A stretch of DNA of 64,000 nt from the NCBI RefSeq assembly GCF_004519315.1, contig NZ_SOZE01000003.1, forward strand, positions 124,001-188,000, written 5' to 3'. Each line of letters starts with the position of its first letter. The first letter of the stretch is position 1. The DNA comes from Mucilaginibacter psychrotolerans (GTDB taxonomy: Bacteria > Bacteroidota > Bacteroidia > Sphingobacteriales > Sphingobacteriaceae). The notes under the pieces are model-generated. The model was not told the DNA's origin. It saw only the letters and a program-made list of their open reading frames with translations, and ran no database searches. Shown here one piece after another: positions 41,137-49,380 of the stretch. The position numbers and the translations under genes were made by a program.

Positions 41137-43505
41137 TATTCGCTCCTCAAATTCTTTACCGGATTGGTTACCGCTGCCTTGATAGCTTGCCAGCTTACAG
41201 TTACTAACGTTACCGCAAGGCTAATGAAGATGGTTGCCGCAAAAACCCATACACTCATGCCTGTGCGGTAGGTGTAGTTTTGCAGCCATTGCCCCATAAA
41301 ATACACGCTGAATGCCGCGCCCACCACAAAACCTATGGCTACCAGCACCACAAATTCTTTAGATAAATTGAACCACAAGTTGCGGGTTGAAGCGCCCAAT
41401 ACCTTGCGGATACCGATTTCCTTGCGGCGCTGTTCGGCAGAGAATGATGCCAGCCCGAACAGGCCGAGGCAGGATATGACGATGGCCAACACCGTGAACG
41501 AGTTGGTAAGTTTGCCCAGCAATTGTTCGTTGCTGAATTTCTCGTCGTACAGTTCATCCACAAATTTGTAATCGAAGGGATACTCGGCATTGTACTTTTT
41601 GTAAACCGTTTCCAGTTTGGCTAAAGCGTTGGATACCGACATGTTTTTATTGAGCCTTAAGCTGGCGGTGCCCGCCCAACCCTTCATAAAACCGATGATC
41701 GCCGGTTTTATGGGTTCGGACGCTCTGCCCCAGATAAAATCTTTCACTACGCCTACTACCGTGCGGTTAGCACCCTGCCAAAAAACGATGGTGCCTAAAG
41801 GTTCTTTAAGGCGCATGAGTTTCACTGCCGATTCGTTTAGCATAATGGCGGTTGAATCTGAAGGGCGACCGATGTCGAAATCGCGGCCTTCTAATACCTT
41901 TACATCGAATGTTTTGGTAAAATGATAAGTGGTAACCATTTGGCTGATGGGGAGTTTCTCCTCGCCCGGTAATTGCCCGGGCCATTTGATTCCCCATGAC
42001 GAGCCACCGTCGGTGGTAATGGTGTTTGATGTGCTGGATGCCTCGGTAACCGCGCCAGATGCTATGGCATCGTTACGGAAGCTCTCGAACTGGTCGTATA
42101 TTTTGCCAACCTGCGAAATCTCAACCAAGCCATCCTTGTTATACCCTGTAGGGAGATTTTTGATGTAGTTAAGCTGTTTGTAGATAAGTATGGTAGACAG
42201 GATAAGCCCTGTGGCAAAAACAAATTGTAGCGTAACCAGCACCTGCCGAGGCCTTAGCGTTGCCTTGCCCGCATTGTTGATGCCTTTAAGCACCTTCACA
42301 GGCCGGAAGGATGACAGGAACAGGGAAGGATAGCTTCCGGATATGATACCGGTTATCAGCGTTACGCCAAGCCCGGCAATCCAGAAGTAACTGAGGCCGT
42401 ATGGGATAGACAGATTCTTATGCGTCATCCCGTTGAAGAAACCGATAGACACATGCATAATCAGCAACGCCACCATAAAAGAGATAAATGACATCAACAG
42501 CGACTCGCCCATAAACTGCCAAACGAGCGAAACGCGGCTTGCCCCTACCACTTTGCGCACCCCAACCTCGCGGGCACGATTCTCCGACCGTGCAGTAGAC
42601 AAGTTCATGAAATTGATACACGCAATAAGTAATATGCCTATGGCCAGTACCAGGAACAACCTCACATAGGCGATTTGCCCCCCGACGCTCACGCCATTTT
42701 TGAACTCACCGTACAGGTGCCCGCGCGAGAATTGCGATAATATCAATTTGTTCTCTTTGTCTTCGGGGTTGTATTTATGGATCAGGCCCGCCAGTTTTGC
42801 ATTAAGACGCGGCATGTTTGCGCCTTCTTTAACCAGCACATAAGTCCGCAACGAGAAATTTCCCCAGTTAGTATTGGTTTTCATCCATGGCGAATCAGCC
42901 TCCAACATCGCCCACGAGCCTAGTGCCTGAAATTTTCGCGAGGAATTGGGCGGAAGATCCTTGATAACACCGGTAACGGTAACGCTGCGGGAATTGTCTA
43001 TTTTAACGGTCTTGCCCATCGGGTCCTCGTTCCCGAAAATGGTTTTCGCACCTTTCTCGGTCAATACGATTGATGAAAGTTCTTTAAATGCGGTATTTTT
43101 ATTGCCACGTACAAATTCATAGCTGAAGATATCCAGTATTGATGGATCGGCAGATAGCATAGGGATATTGATCGATTTTTCACCATACTTAAAAAGATGA
43201 TCGTCGTGCCAGTTGGTGCGGGCAGCTTGCTCTATTTCGGGTAAATCGTTCAGCATAGCTCCTGCCACTGGCGACGATATCGAACCGCTGGTTTGTATCT
43301 CACCATCGGCAGGTTGGTTGCGCAAAACCGAGTATATGCGGTCATCATTCGGGTAGAACTTATCAAACGTAAATTCATTGTAAACATATAGCAGCAGCAT
43401 AAAACTTACGGCCATACCCAGGCCCAAACCGCCGATATTGATAAGGCTATATAGCTTGTTTTTAAATAGATTGCGAAAAGCAATTTTTAAGTAATTCCTG
43501 ATCAT
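41136..43505 (-). CDS. FtsX/MacB-type ABC permease (C)
   Basis: The 789-residue product follows the standard plan; the first FtsX block is 'ACINFMNLSTARSENRAREVGVRKVVGAS' near residue 300 and the second 'LGLFGLASFSAEQRRKEIGIRKVLGA' near 695; the end is NPVKNLRSE. It resembles copy A closely over the whole length, including 'DSTAIMLNESAVKLMRLKEPLG' and the '...EPIKPAIIGFMKGWAG' segment, so A and C look like a local duplication with B between them. A conserved regulatory region (43570-43680) lies just upstream, so it is the first gene of the C-B-A unit. Confidence 0.88.
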   Translation of the reverse strand: MIRNYLKIAFRNLFKNKLYSLINIGGLGLGMAVSFMLLLYVYNEFTFDKFYPNDDRIYSVLRNQPADGEIQTSGSISSPVAGAMLNDLPEIEQAARTNWHDDHLFKYGEKSINIPMLSADPSILDIFSYEFVRGNKNTAFKELSSIVLTEKGAKTIFGNEDPMGKTVKIDNSRSVTVTGVIKDLPPNSSRKFQALGSWAMLEADSPWMKTNTNWGNFSLRTYVLVKEGANMPRLNAKLAGLIHKYNPEDKENKLILSQFSRGHLYGEFKNGVSVGGQIAYVRLFLVLAIGILLIACINFMNLSTARSENRAREVGVRKVVGASRVSLVWQFMGESLLMSFISFMVALLIMHVSIGFFNGMTHKNLSIPYGLSYFWIAGLGVTLITGIISGSYPSLFLSSFRPVKVLKGINNAGKATLRPRQVLVTLQFVFATGLILSTILIYKQLNYIKNLPTGYNKDGLVEISQVGKIYDQFESFRNDAIASGAVTEASSTSNTITTDGGSSWGIKWPGQLPGEEKLPISQMVTTYHFTKTFDVKVLEGRDFDIGRPSDSTAIMLNESAVKLMRLKEPLGTIVFWQGANRTVVGVVKDFIWGRASEPIKPAIIGFMKGWAGTASLRLNKNMSVSNALAKLETVYKKYNAEYPFDYKFVDELYDEKFSNEQLLGKLTNSFTVLAIVISCLGLFGLASFSAEQRRKEIGIRKVLGASTRNLWFNLSKEFVVLVAIGFVVGAAFSVYFMGQWLQNYTYRTGMSVWVFAATIFISLAVTLVTVSWQAIKAAVTNPVKNLRSE

Positions 43506-43569
43506 AAGGTGTAAATTCTAAAATCGAAAGCCTAAATTCTAAAATTGAAGTATTAAATCCAGACGTTTA

Positions 43570-43680
43570 CTTTAAATCCAGTACCAAACTTTTAAATAGC
43601 TGATTATCAATTCTATATTCGAGTTAATCAACCTGTACACTGTACGTATGTGTAACAGCTATTGTACGGATATGATACAG
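43570..43680 (-). promoter_or_regulatory. Conserved dyad plus TTTGGTAC element upstream of permease C
   Basis: On the coding strand (minus): CTGTATCATATCCGTACAAT followed by AGCTGTTACACATACGTACAG (dyad, at 43680-43640), then about 50 bases, then TTTGGTACTGGATTTAAAG (43588-43570). The start codon is 65 bases further. The same elements at the same spacing are upstream of permeases E and G. The TTTGG at the distal element fits the -24 GG of sigma-54 promoters, but the -12 GC is absent. Confidence 0.55.
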
Positions 43681-43690
43681 TTATTTTGGT

Positions 43691-43829
43691 GAATGGTGAG
43701 TAGAGGGCAGTCAATGGTTTTACAAAACACAAAAAGTGATGAGGAGGCCAAATCCACTCACCACTTTCTTATAAGGTTTACTATTAACTATTCAACCGCT
43801 CACCATTCTCCACTCACTACTCACCATCA
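43691..43829. repeat. Inverted repeat between permeases C and D
   Basis: GAATGGTGAGTAGAG (43691-43705) is complementary in parts to GCTCACCATTC (43799-43809) and CTACTCACC (43817-43825), the right side overlapping the end of gene D. Between, the 320-base gap has no other feature than the C control region. Possibly a transcript-end hairpin for the unit upstream. Confidence 0.5.
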
Positions 43830-46250
43830 TTCATTCTTCAAACTCGTAACCGGGTTTGCCAGCGCGGCTTTTATAGATTGGAAACTGATAGTGATGAATG
43901 CGATAAGTACCGCGCTGCCGCCGGCCAGAGCAATTACCCACCATTTTATACCATCCTGATAGGCAAATCCCTTAAGCCACAAATGCATTAGGTACCAGGC
44001 AAATGGGGATGCGATCACAATAGCTATAAACACCAATTTGATGAAATCTTTAGATAACATGCTTACGATAATACCTACGTTGGCACCCAGCACCTTGCGG
44101 ATTCCTATCTCTTTAGTACGCTGCTCTGCTGCGTAAGCAGCAAGCCCGAAAAGACCCAAACAGGCAATCAGTATGGCAATGGATGTAAGCGCGATAGAAA
44201 TGGTGCCCATCCGCTGCTCGGTGCGGTAAGCGTTCTCGAAATCATCGTCCATATACGAGTAATTAAACTGCTGGTTTGGCGAAAACGTCTTCCATTTTTC
44301 TTTTATTTGCGCCAATATAGTCGCTGCGCTGGCCGGCTTAACGCTCACGCTAAGGGCACCGGTATTTTGGTTGAGCAGGAAGGCCAGCGGCGAGATATTC
44401 TCGCGCAGCGAGCTGAAATTAAAATCCCTTATGAAACCTACTACATGCAGCTTCTTCAGATGCTTGGCCATGTTATCCGTCGGCATATACAGCTCCTGGT
44501 CCAATGCATTTTTATAACCCAGTATCTTTACGGCAGCTTCGTTCAGTATCACCGCCGAAGAGTCCGTTTTCATCTCTGCCGAAAAGTTGCGTCCGTATTT
44601 CAGCTTCATTCCCAAGGTGTTGATGTAATCTTCATCAATCTCCCAAACACCGGTAGAAACTGCGTGTTTGGTATCCAGCGTAGGCGATTGGAACATGGTG
44701 GTATTATTGCGCCATCCTCCTGTAGGGGTAAAACCGGTAAGTGTTGCATTTTTTACGCCTGGCATGCGCTTTATTTCTTCTTTAAACACCCTAGCTTGTT
44801 TATCCAGCACATCAGTATTATACACCATAAGCACTTGTTCGCGGTTATAACCTAAATCTTTAGACTGTATATAATTTAGTTGATGATAAATAACGAGCGT
44901 GCCGATAATCAGGAATATAGAAATACCGAATTGAAACACGACCAAAAAGCTACGCAGGCGGCTACCCTTAAACCCGGTAGACAGCTTACCTTTCAAAACA
45001 TCTACAGGCTGGAAAGCCGACAAGAAAAACGCCGGGTAAGAACCTGCGAGGCAACCGATAACAACAACTACCAGCAATAATGCTGGCAATAACCAAACAA
45101 AGGTTTGCAGGGTAAAGGTCAATTGCTTGTCGGCCATTTGATTGAATACCGGCAAAAGCAGCCAGGCGCCAGCAAGGGCTATTAAGGTAGCGGCAAACGT
45201 AACCAAAACCGATTCTGAAAGAAACTGCGCAATAAGCGAACTCCGCGCCGAACCCAGTACCTTACGCACCCCTACCTCGCGGGCGCGGTTTGATGAGCGG
45301 GCGGTAGAAAGATTCATGAAGTTTACGCAGGCTATCAGCAAAATAAAAATAGCGACGGCCGAAAATATATAAACAAACTGGATGTTGCCGTTAGCTCCCA
45401 TCTCGTCCTGCACATTAGAACGCAGGTGTATATCCCTCAGGGCAATTAATTTAAGCTTAAAGTAATTGCCATCCTTTTCAAAATCCTTATAACTCATGTG
45501 CACGGCAGGTGCCAGCTGCCCGCCTACGTATTTCTCTACAAAGGCCGGGAATTTGGCCTCAATGGCCTGCGGGTCTGCACCGTCTTTTAACAAAAGATAG
45601 GTAGTAAAATTATTGCTCAACCAGGCGTTTTCCTTGCTTTCGTCCAACCCACTCATCGCCAGGAAAAAATCGAAGTTGAAGTGCGATTGACGTGGTATAT
45701 CTTTAATTACACCTGTCACCTTGTAAGGGATGGTGTCATTAAACATCAACGTTTTGCCCACCACATCCGTCGAGTTAAAATACTTTTTGGCTATCGTTTC
45801 GTTTATCACTACGCTGCGGGGTTCAACAAGCGCCGTTTTGGAGTCACCTTGAATCATTGGCAGGGTAAACACATTGAAGGTGGTGGAATCGGCATAGGTC
45901 ATGCGGTCTTCTTGCACGTTCTGTCCGTCTTTTTTTACCTTATTGCCTCCGCGGCCCCTAAAACGCACAACGCCCGCTACCTCGGGGAAATCATTCAGCA
46001 TGGTTTGGGCCAGCGGTGCCGGCGATACGGCATACTGGCTTGTTTTGCCACCGAATTTGATATCATTGTTTACGCGATATATCCTGGCGGCTTTGGTGTT
46101 ATAAGTGTCATAGCCCGCTTCGTCGATGACGTAAAACACAATAAGCATGCAAACGCAAAGCCCCAGGGCAAGCCCCAATATATTGATGGCGGTGAAGCCC
46201 TTGTTCTTCATCAGGCTCCTGAAAGCCGTTTTAACGTAGTTTTTAAACAT
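43827..46250 (-). CDS. FtsX/MacB-type ABC permease (D)
   Basis: The 807-residue product begins MFKNYVKTAFRSLMKNKGFT, with the first helix near 20-42. First FtsX block: 'ACVNFMNLSTARSSNRAREVGVRKVLGSA' near residue 310; second: 'LGLFGLAAYAAEQRTKEIGIRKVLGA' near 705; the end is NPVTSLKNE. The second outer domain loop is 'VVGFIRDFNFSSLRENISPLAF', a form of the D-F-N/H-F-x-S loop shared by D, E, G, H and I. Together with E it forms a same-strand pair with the distinctive ending LKNE. Confidence 0.88.
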   Translation of the reverse strand: MFKNYVKTAFRSLMKNKGFTAINILGLALGLCVCMLIVFYVIDEAGYDTYNTKAARIYRVNNDIKFGGKTSQYAVSPAPLAQTMLNDFPEVAGVVRFRGRGGNKVKKDGQNVQEDRMTYADSTTFNVFTLPMIQGDSKTALVEPRSVVINETIAKKYFNSTDVVGKTLMFNDTIPYKVTGVIKDIPRQSHFNFDFFLAMSGLDESKENAWLSNNFTTYLLLKDGADPQAIEAKFPAFVEKYVGGQLAPAVHMSYKDFEKDGNYFKLKLIALRDIHLRSNVQDEMGANGNIQFVYIFSAVAIFILLIACVNFMNLSTARSSNRAREVGVRKVLGSARSSLIAQFLSESVLVTFAATLIALAGAWLLLPVFNQMADKQLTFTLQTFVWLLPALLLVVVVIGCLAGSYPAFFLSAFQPVDVLKGKLSTGFKGSRLRSFLVVFQFGISIFLIIGTLVIYHQLNYIQSKDLGYNREQVLMVYNTDVLDKQARVFKEEIKRMPGVKNATLTGFTPTGGWRNNTTMFQSPTLDTKHAVSTGVWEIDEDYINTLGMKLKYGRNFSAEMKTDSSAVILNEAAVKILGYKNALDQELYMPTDNMAKHLKKLHVVGFIRDFNFSSLRENISPLAFLLNQNTGALSVSVKPASAATILAQIKEKWKTFSPNQQFNYSYMDDDFENAYRTEQRMGTISIALTSIAILIACLGLFGLAAYAAEQRTKEIGIRKVLGANVGIIVSMLSKDFIKLVFIAIVIASPFAWYLMHLWLKGFAYQDGIKWWVIALAGGSAVLIAFITISFQSIKAALANPVTSLKNE

Positions 46251-46427
46251 GATAATTTTATTACACCGATTTTAAATTGATTTCACCGATTACACTGATT
46301 CTTTGTATTTGATCCTTGTTGTCTCAGTCTCAAATCTTATAAACAATACAACCATCAAACCATTTACCCCTATCGCGGCAATCGAAATAAATGGCACCCA
46401 TTTATGACTACATTTTCACAACCCAGG

Positions 46428-48845
46428 TTACTCGTTTTTTAAACTTTTTACCGGGTTGGCCAAAGCAGCTTTTACCGACTGGAAACTCACCGTTGCAAAT
46501 GCTACCACTATGGCTATCAGGCCCGCCAGGGCAAACACCCACCACGATATATCTATACGGTAAGCAAAATCCTGCAGCCATTTATGCATGGCGTACCAGG
46601 TTACAGGTACCGATAGCACTATGGCAATACCTACCAGCTTTAAAAACTCTGCCGATAGCATGCCTGTTATAGTGCCCGATGACGCGCCCAACACCTTGCG
46701 TATGCCGATTTCTTTTACCCTCTGCCTTATGCTGAAGGCTGCCAGGCCGAATAAACCGAGGCTGGCAATAATTACTGCTATAATAGCAAAAGAGGTAAAT
46801 ATTTGGCCCGTGCGCTGCTCCGAACCATAAAGCGCAGCGTATTGCTCATCTAAAAAAGAGTAGCTGAAAGGCGCAGTTGCGCGATATTGATCCCACTGCT
46901 TCTTAATATCTATTAAAACACCGGATACATCTGCGGAGTGTACTTTTACTGCCATCAGCATATTGCTGCGGCCGGGGATAAACATCAGCGGTCCGATTTT
47001 TTCTTTGGCCGATTTGTAGTGAAAGTCTTTTACCACGCCCACTACTTTAAACTCACGCTGGCCCGATCGTACGATGGTTTTACCTATCGGATCGGTATTG
47101 GCCCAGCCCAGATCGCGCACCAACGCCTCGTTGACCACCACTGCCGATGAATCTGCCGGCTCTGTTGACGAAAAGTTGCGCCCTAAAGCCATTTTTATGC
47201 CAAGCGTGGTGAGATAACTATCTTCTACGTGGTAGATGTTGGTGTGTATTTCTTTGTGTTCCTGTTTATCGCTAAATTCTTTGGCGTATATCTGGGTGCC
47301 ATCCATATTGCTGCTGCCGGGCACGCTGCCGGTTATGGTGGCATGGGTAACGCGTGGGTCGCGCAGCAATTGTTGTTTAAAAGCATCTATATTATTGCCG
47401 AGCGCGTATGCGTCGTTTATAACCAAAACCTGCTCTTTATCGTAACCGAGCTTAATATTCTGCATGTAGCCCAGTTGGCGGTACACCACCAAAGTAGCGA
47501 TGATGAGCGAAGTGGAAATAAAAAACTGAAACACTACCAAACCGCTGCGCAGGAAATTACGCTTAGTCGGCCCCGCAGAGGTATTACCTTTTAAAACACT
47601 CAAAACCTTGAATGACGAAAGGAAGAACGCGGGATAGATACCAGCCAACACGCCAACAAACAGCACCAGCAAAATCTCCGCAGCAATTGATGTTTTGCTG
47701 AGAAATAAATCGATCTGGAATTGCTTGCCCGCCAGGTTATTGAAATATGGCAGGGCGAAGTACACCAGCGCAAGGCCTATGGCCATTGCCATAGCGGTAA
47801 TCACCATCGATTCGGTTAGGAACTGAGAAACCAACGAGCTTTTTAACGAACCCAACACCTTGCGGATGCCCACCTCTTTGGCACGCTTTACCGAATTGGC
47901 GGTTGAAAGATTCATGAAATTGATGCAGGCCAGCAATAATATGAAAGCCGCAAGCGCGCTGAAAATATACACGTACTGGATATCGCCGTTTGGTTCTATC
48001 TCGAACTTGGTAGCCGAATGGAGGTGTATATCGGTAAGCGGCATTAAAAAGAAGCGAAATGTGTTTACCGATTTTTGCGCCTCGGCGAGGCTGACACCCA
48101 TATCGTGCTGAATTTCGGGCGCAGCATATTTTAGGGTTAAAGCAGGGAACTGCGCTTCTATTTTTTTAGGGTCGGCGCCATCGTTCAGCAAAAGATAGGT
48201 GTATGAGCTGATATTGCTCCATGTTTCGCGTTTTGCGGGATAAGTAGACTTGCTTATAAAAGCATCAAAATGAAAATGCGAATTGGCTGGAATAGCATCT
48301 ATAACGCCGGTAACTTTTAAATCGCGCTCGCCTTGCAGGGTGATGGTTTTTCCAATCGCTTGCTCGCCGCCAAAGTATTTCTTTGCAACCTGGCTGGTAA
48401 TAACCACGCTGTTAGGCTCTATCAATGCATTGTGGTCATCGCCCTGTATCAGCGGGAGCGAAAACATCGCAAGAAAGTTGGAGTCGGCGACGCTAAAATG
48501 CTCTTCCTTAAAAAGCTTTTCATTGTACTTTACATAAACCGATCCTCTACCGCTGATGCGGGCAGAGGCCAGTACGCCAGCCACGTTGTTTTTTATGCCC
48601 TGCCCTACAGCTTCATCTACCAGCGCAAAATCGGTTACGCCGCCATTTTCGGTTAGATGCAGGCCAACCCGGTAAATGTTTTTTGCCTTGGTGGGATAGG
48701 TATCGTAGGTAACTTCCTGGTAAATGTATGCGCTGATGAGCATACAGCAAGCCAGGCCAACAGCCAGGCCGAATATATTAATGAAAGAGAAAACCTTGTT
48801 TTTGGTAAGGCTTCTCCAGGCGATGGTCAAATAATTCTTTATCAT
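46428..48845 (-). CDS. FtsX/MacB-type ABC permease (E)
   Basis: The 805-residue product begins MIKNYLTIAWRSLTKNKVFS. First FtsX block: 'ACINFMNLSTANSVKRAKEVGIRKVLGSL' near 310; second: 'LGLFGLAAFSIRQRVKEIGIRKVLGA' near 705; the end NPVKSLKNE. The outer loop is 'VVGVVKDFHYKSAKEKIGPLMF'. It is the first gene of the E-D unit. The conserved control region lies 33-143 bases upstream (48878-48988). The first outer domain starts with 'YDTYPTKAKNIYRV', very like copy D. Confidence 0.88.
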   Translation of the reverse strand: MIKNYLTIAWRSLTKNKVFSFINIFGLAVGLACCMLISAYIYQEVTYDTYPTKAKNIYRVGLHLTENGGVTDFALVDEAVGQGIKNNVAGVLASARISGRGSVYVKYNEKLFKEEHFSVADSNFLAMFSLPLIQGDDHNALIEPNSVVITSQVAKKYFGGEQAIGKTITLQGERDLKVTGVIDAIPANSHFHFDAFISKSTYPAKRETWSNISSYTYLLLNDGADPKKIEAQFPALTLKYAAPEIQHDMGVSLAEAQKSVNTFRFFLMPLTDIHLHSATKFEIEPNGDIQYVYIFSALAAFILLLACINFMNLSTANSVKRAKEVGIRKVLGSLKSSLVSQFLTESMVITAMAMAIGLALVYFALPYFNNLAGKQFQIDLFLSKTSIAAEILLVLFVGVLAGIYPAFFLSSFKVLSVLKGNTSAGPTKRNFLRSGLVVFQFFISTSLIIATLVVYRQLGYMQNIKLGYDKEQVLVINDAYALGNNIDAFKQQLLRDPRVTHATITGSVPGSSNMDGTQIYAKEFSDKQEHKEIHTNIYHVEDSYLTTLGIKMALGRNFSSTEPADSSAVVVNEALVRDLGWANTDPIGKTIVRSGQREFKVVGVVKDFHYKSAKEKIGPLMFIPGRSNMLMAVKVHSADVSGVLIDIKKQWDQYRATAPFSYSFLDEQYAALYGSEQRTGQIFTSFAIIAVIIASLGLFGLAAFSIRQRVKEIGIRKVLGASSGTITGMLSAEFLKLVGIAIVLSVPVTWYAMHKWLQDFAYRIDISWWVFALAGLIAIVVAFATVSFQSVKAALANPVKSLKNE

Positions 48846-48877
48846 ACTGCGGGTAAATGCTAAATCTAAGGCCTAAA

Positions 48878-48988
48878 TCCTAAAAAGGATACCAAATAGA
48901 TAAATAATTGAATATCAATTTGCTATAAAGAAAGTCACATTGGTGTGGTGTTCGCCTGCGTAACAGTGGTTGTTCGGAAATGATACAG
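48878..48988 (-). promoter_or_regulatory. Conserved dyad plus TTTGGTAT element upstream of permease E
   Basis: On the coding strand: CTGTATCATTTCCGAACAAC followed by CACTGTTACGCAGGCGAACA (dyad, 48988-48949), then about 52 bases, then TTTGGTATCCTTTTTAGGA (48896-48878). The start codon is 33 bases beyond the last element. Same order and spacing as upstream of C and G; the far half of the dyad is less conserved here. Confidence 0.55.
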
Positions 48989-49077
48989 TAAAACGCAAGA
49001 AGCCATTTAGGTAGCAATGTCTCACTTCTTTGTTTGTTTGGTTGATTATAAGTAAATTCGTAATAAAATAGGATGAT

Positions 49078-49293
49078 ATGGAAATTGTGATAGATCTTGA
49101 TAAGATAAAGGATGCCACCAAAAAAGAATGGCTGATCAACTCCCTAAAATTAATGCATATCGGGTTCGATACACAAGAAAAACGCCAGACTATTGAAGAG
49201 TACAATGAAGACCTGGAACTTGGAGATGCCGAAATAAAGCGTGGAGAATTTTTAACGGTAGATCAATTAAGGGCAAAAGCTGATAAATGGTAA
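49078..49293 (+). CDS. Antitoxin-like small protein, probably orphan
   Basis: The 71-residue product starts MEIVIDLDKIKDATKKEWLI, has a central helix (NSLKLMHIGFDTQEKRQTIEEY) and an acidic C-terminal part ('NEDLELGDAEIKRGEFLTVDQLRAKADKW'). The C-terminal 'E-x-x-x-A-E-I-x-R-G-E-x-x-x-x-x-x-L' pattern is typical of antitoxins in Bacteroidota that precede a RelE/ParE-family toxin. A start codon (49287) does overlap its end, but that frame stops after eleven codons. It is the only gene on the plus strand within the permease array, located between permeases E and F. Confidence 0.55.
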   Translation: MEIVIDLDKIKDATKKEWLINSLKLMHIGFDTQEKRQTIEEYNEDLELGDAEIKRGEFLTVDQLRAKADKW

Positions 49294-49322
49294 GGTATCG
49301 TTGGCTATCCTTCTGGCAATAA
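49287..49322 (+). pseudogene. Possible remnant of a toxin gene start
   Basis: ATG at 49287 overlaps the stop of the antitoxin-like gene, the usual arrangement for a type II antitoxin-toxin pair, and opens 'MVRYRWLSFWQ', stopping at 49320-49322. The first residues look like the start of a RelE/ParE toxin but the rest is missing; a terminator hairpin begins right after. It may equally be chance. Confidence 0.25.
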
Positions 49323-49351
49323 AAAAAGGTTAGTCCAACTAAGAACTAACC
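49319..49351 (-). terminator. Intrinsic terminator after permease F
   Basis: On the minus strand GGTTAGT and ACTAACC (49351-49345 with 49334-49328) form a 7-bp stem with a 10-base loop, followed by a seven-T run (49327-49321). It lies 30 bases after the stop codon of permease F, on its strand. Confidence 0.85.
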
Positions 49352-49380
49352 TCGGATTAAATAATCTCTAACCTCTTCCC

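Noticed and set aside
43640..43680. Dyad before permease C as a transcription terminator
   Set aside because: The same sequence occurs at the same distance upstream of E and G and no T-run follows, so a protein-binding site is more likely.
45681..46280. 199-codon plus-strand frame inside permease D
   Set aside because: It is antisense to the first outer domain of a well-supported permease.
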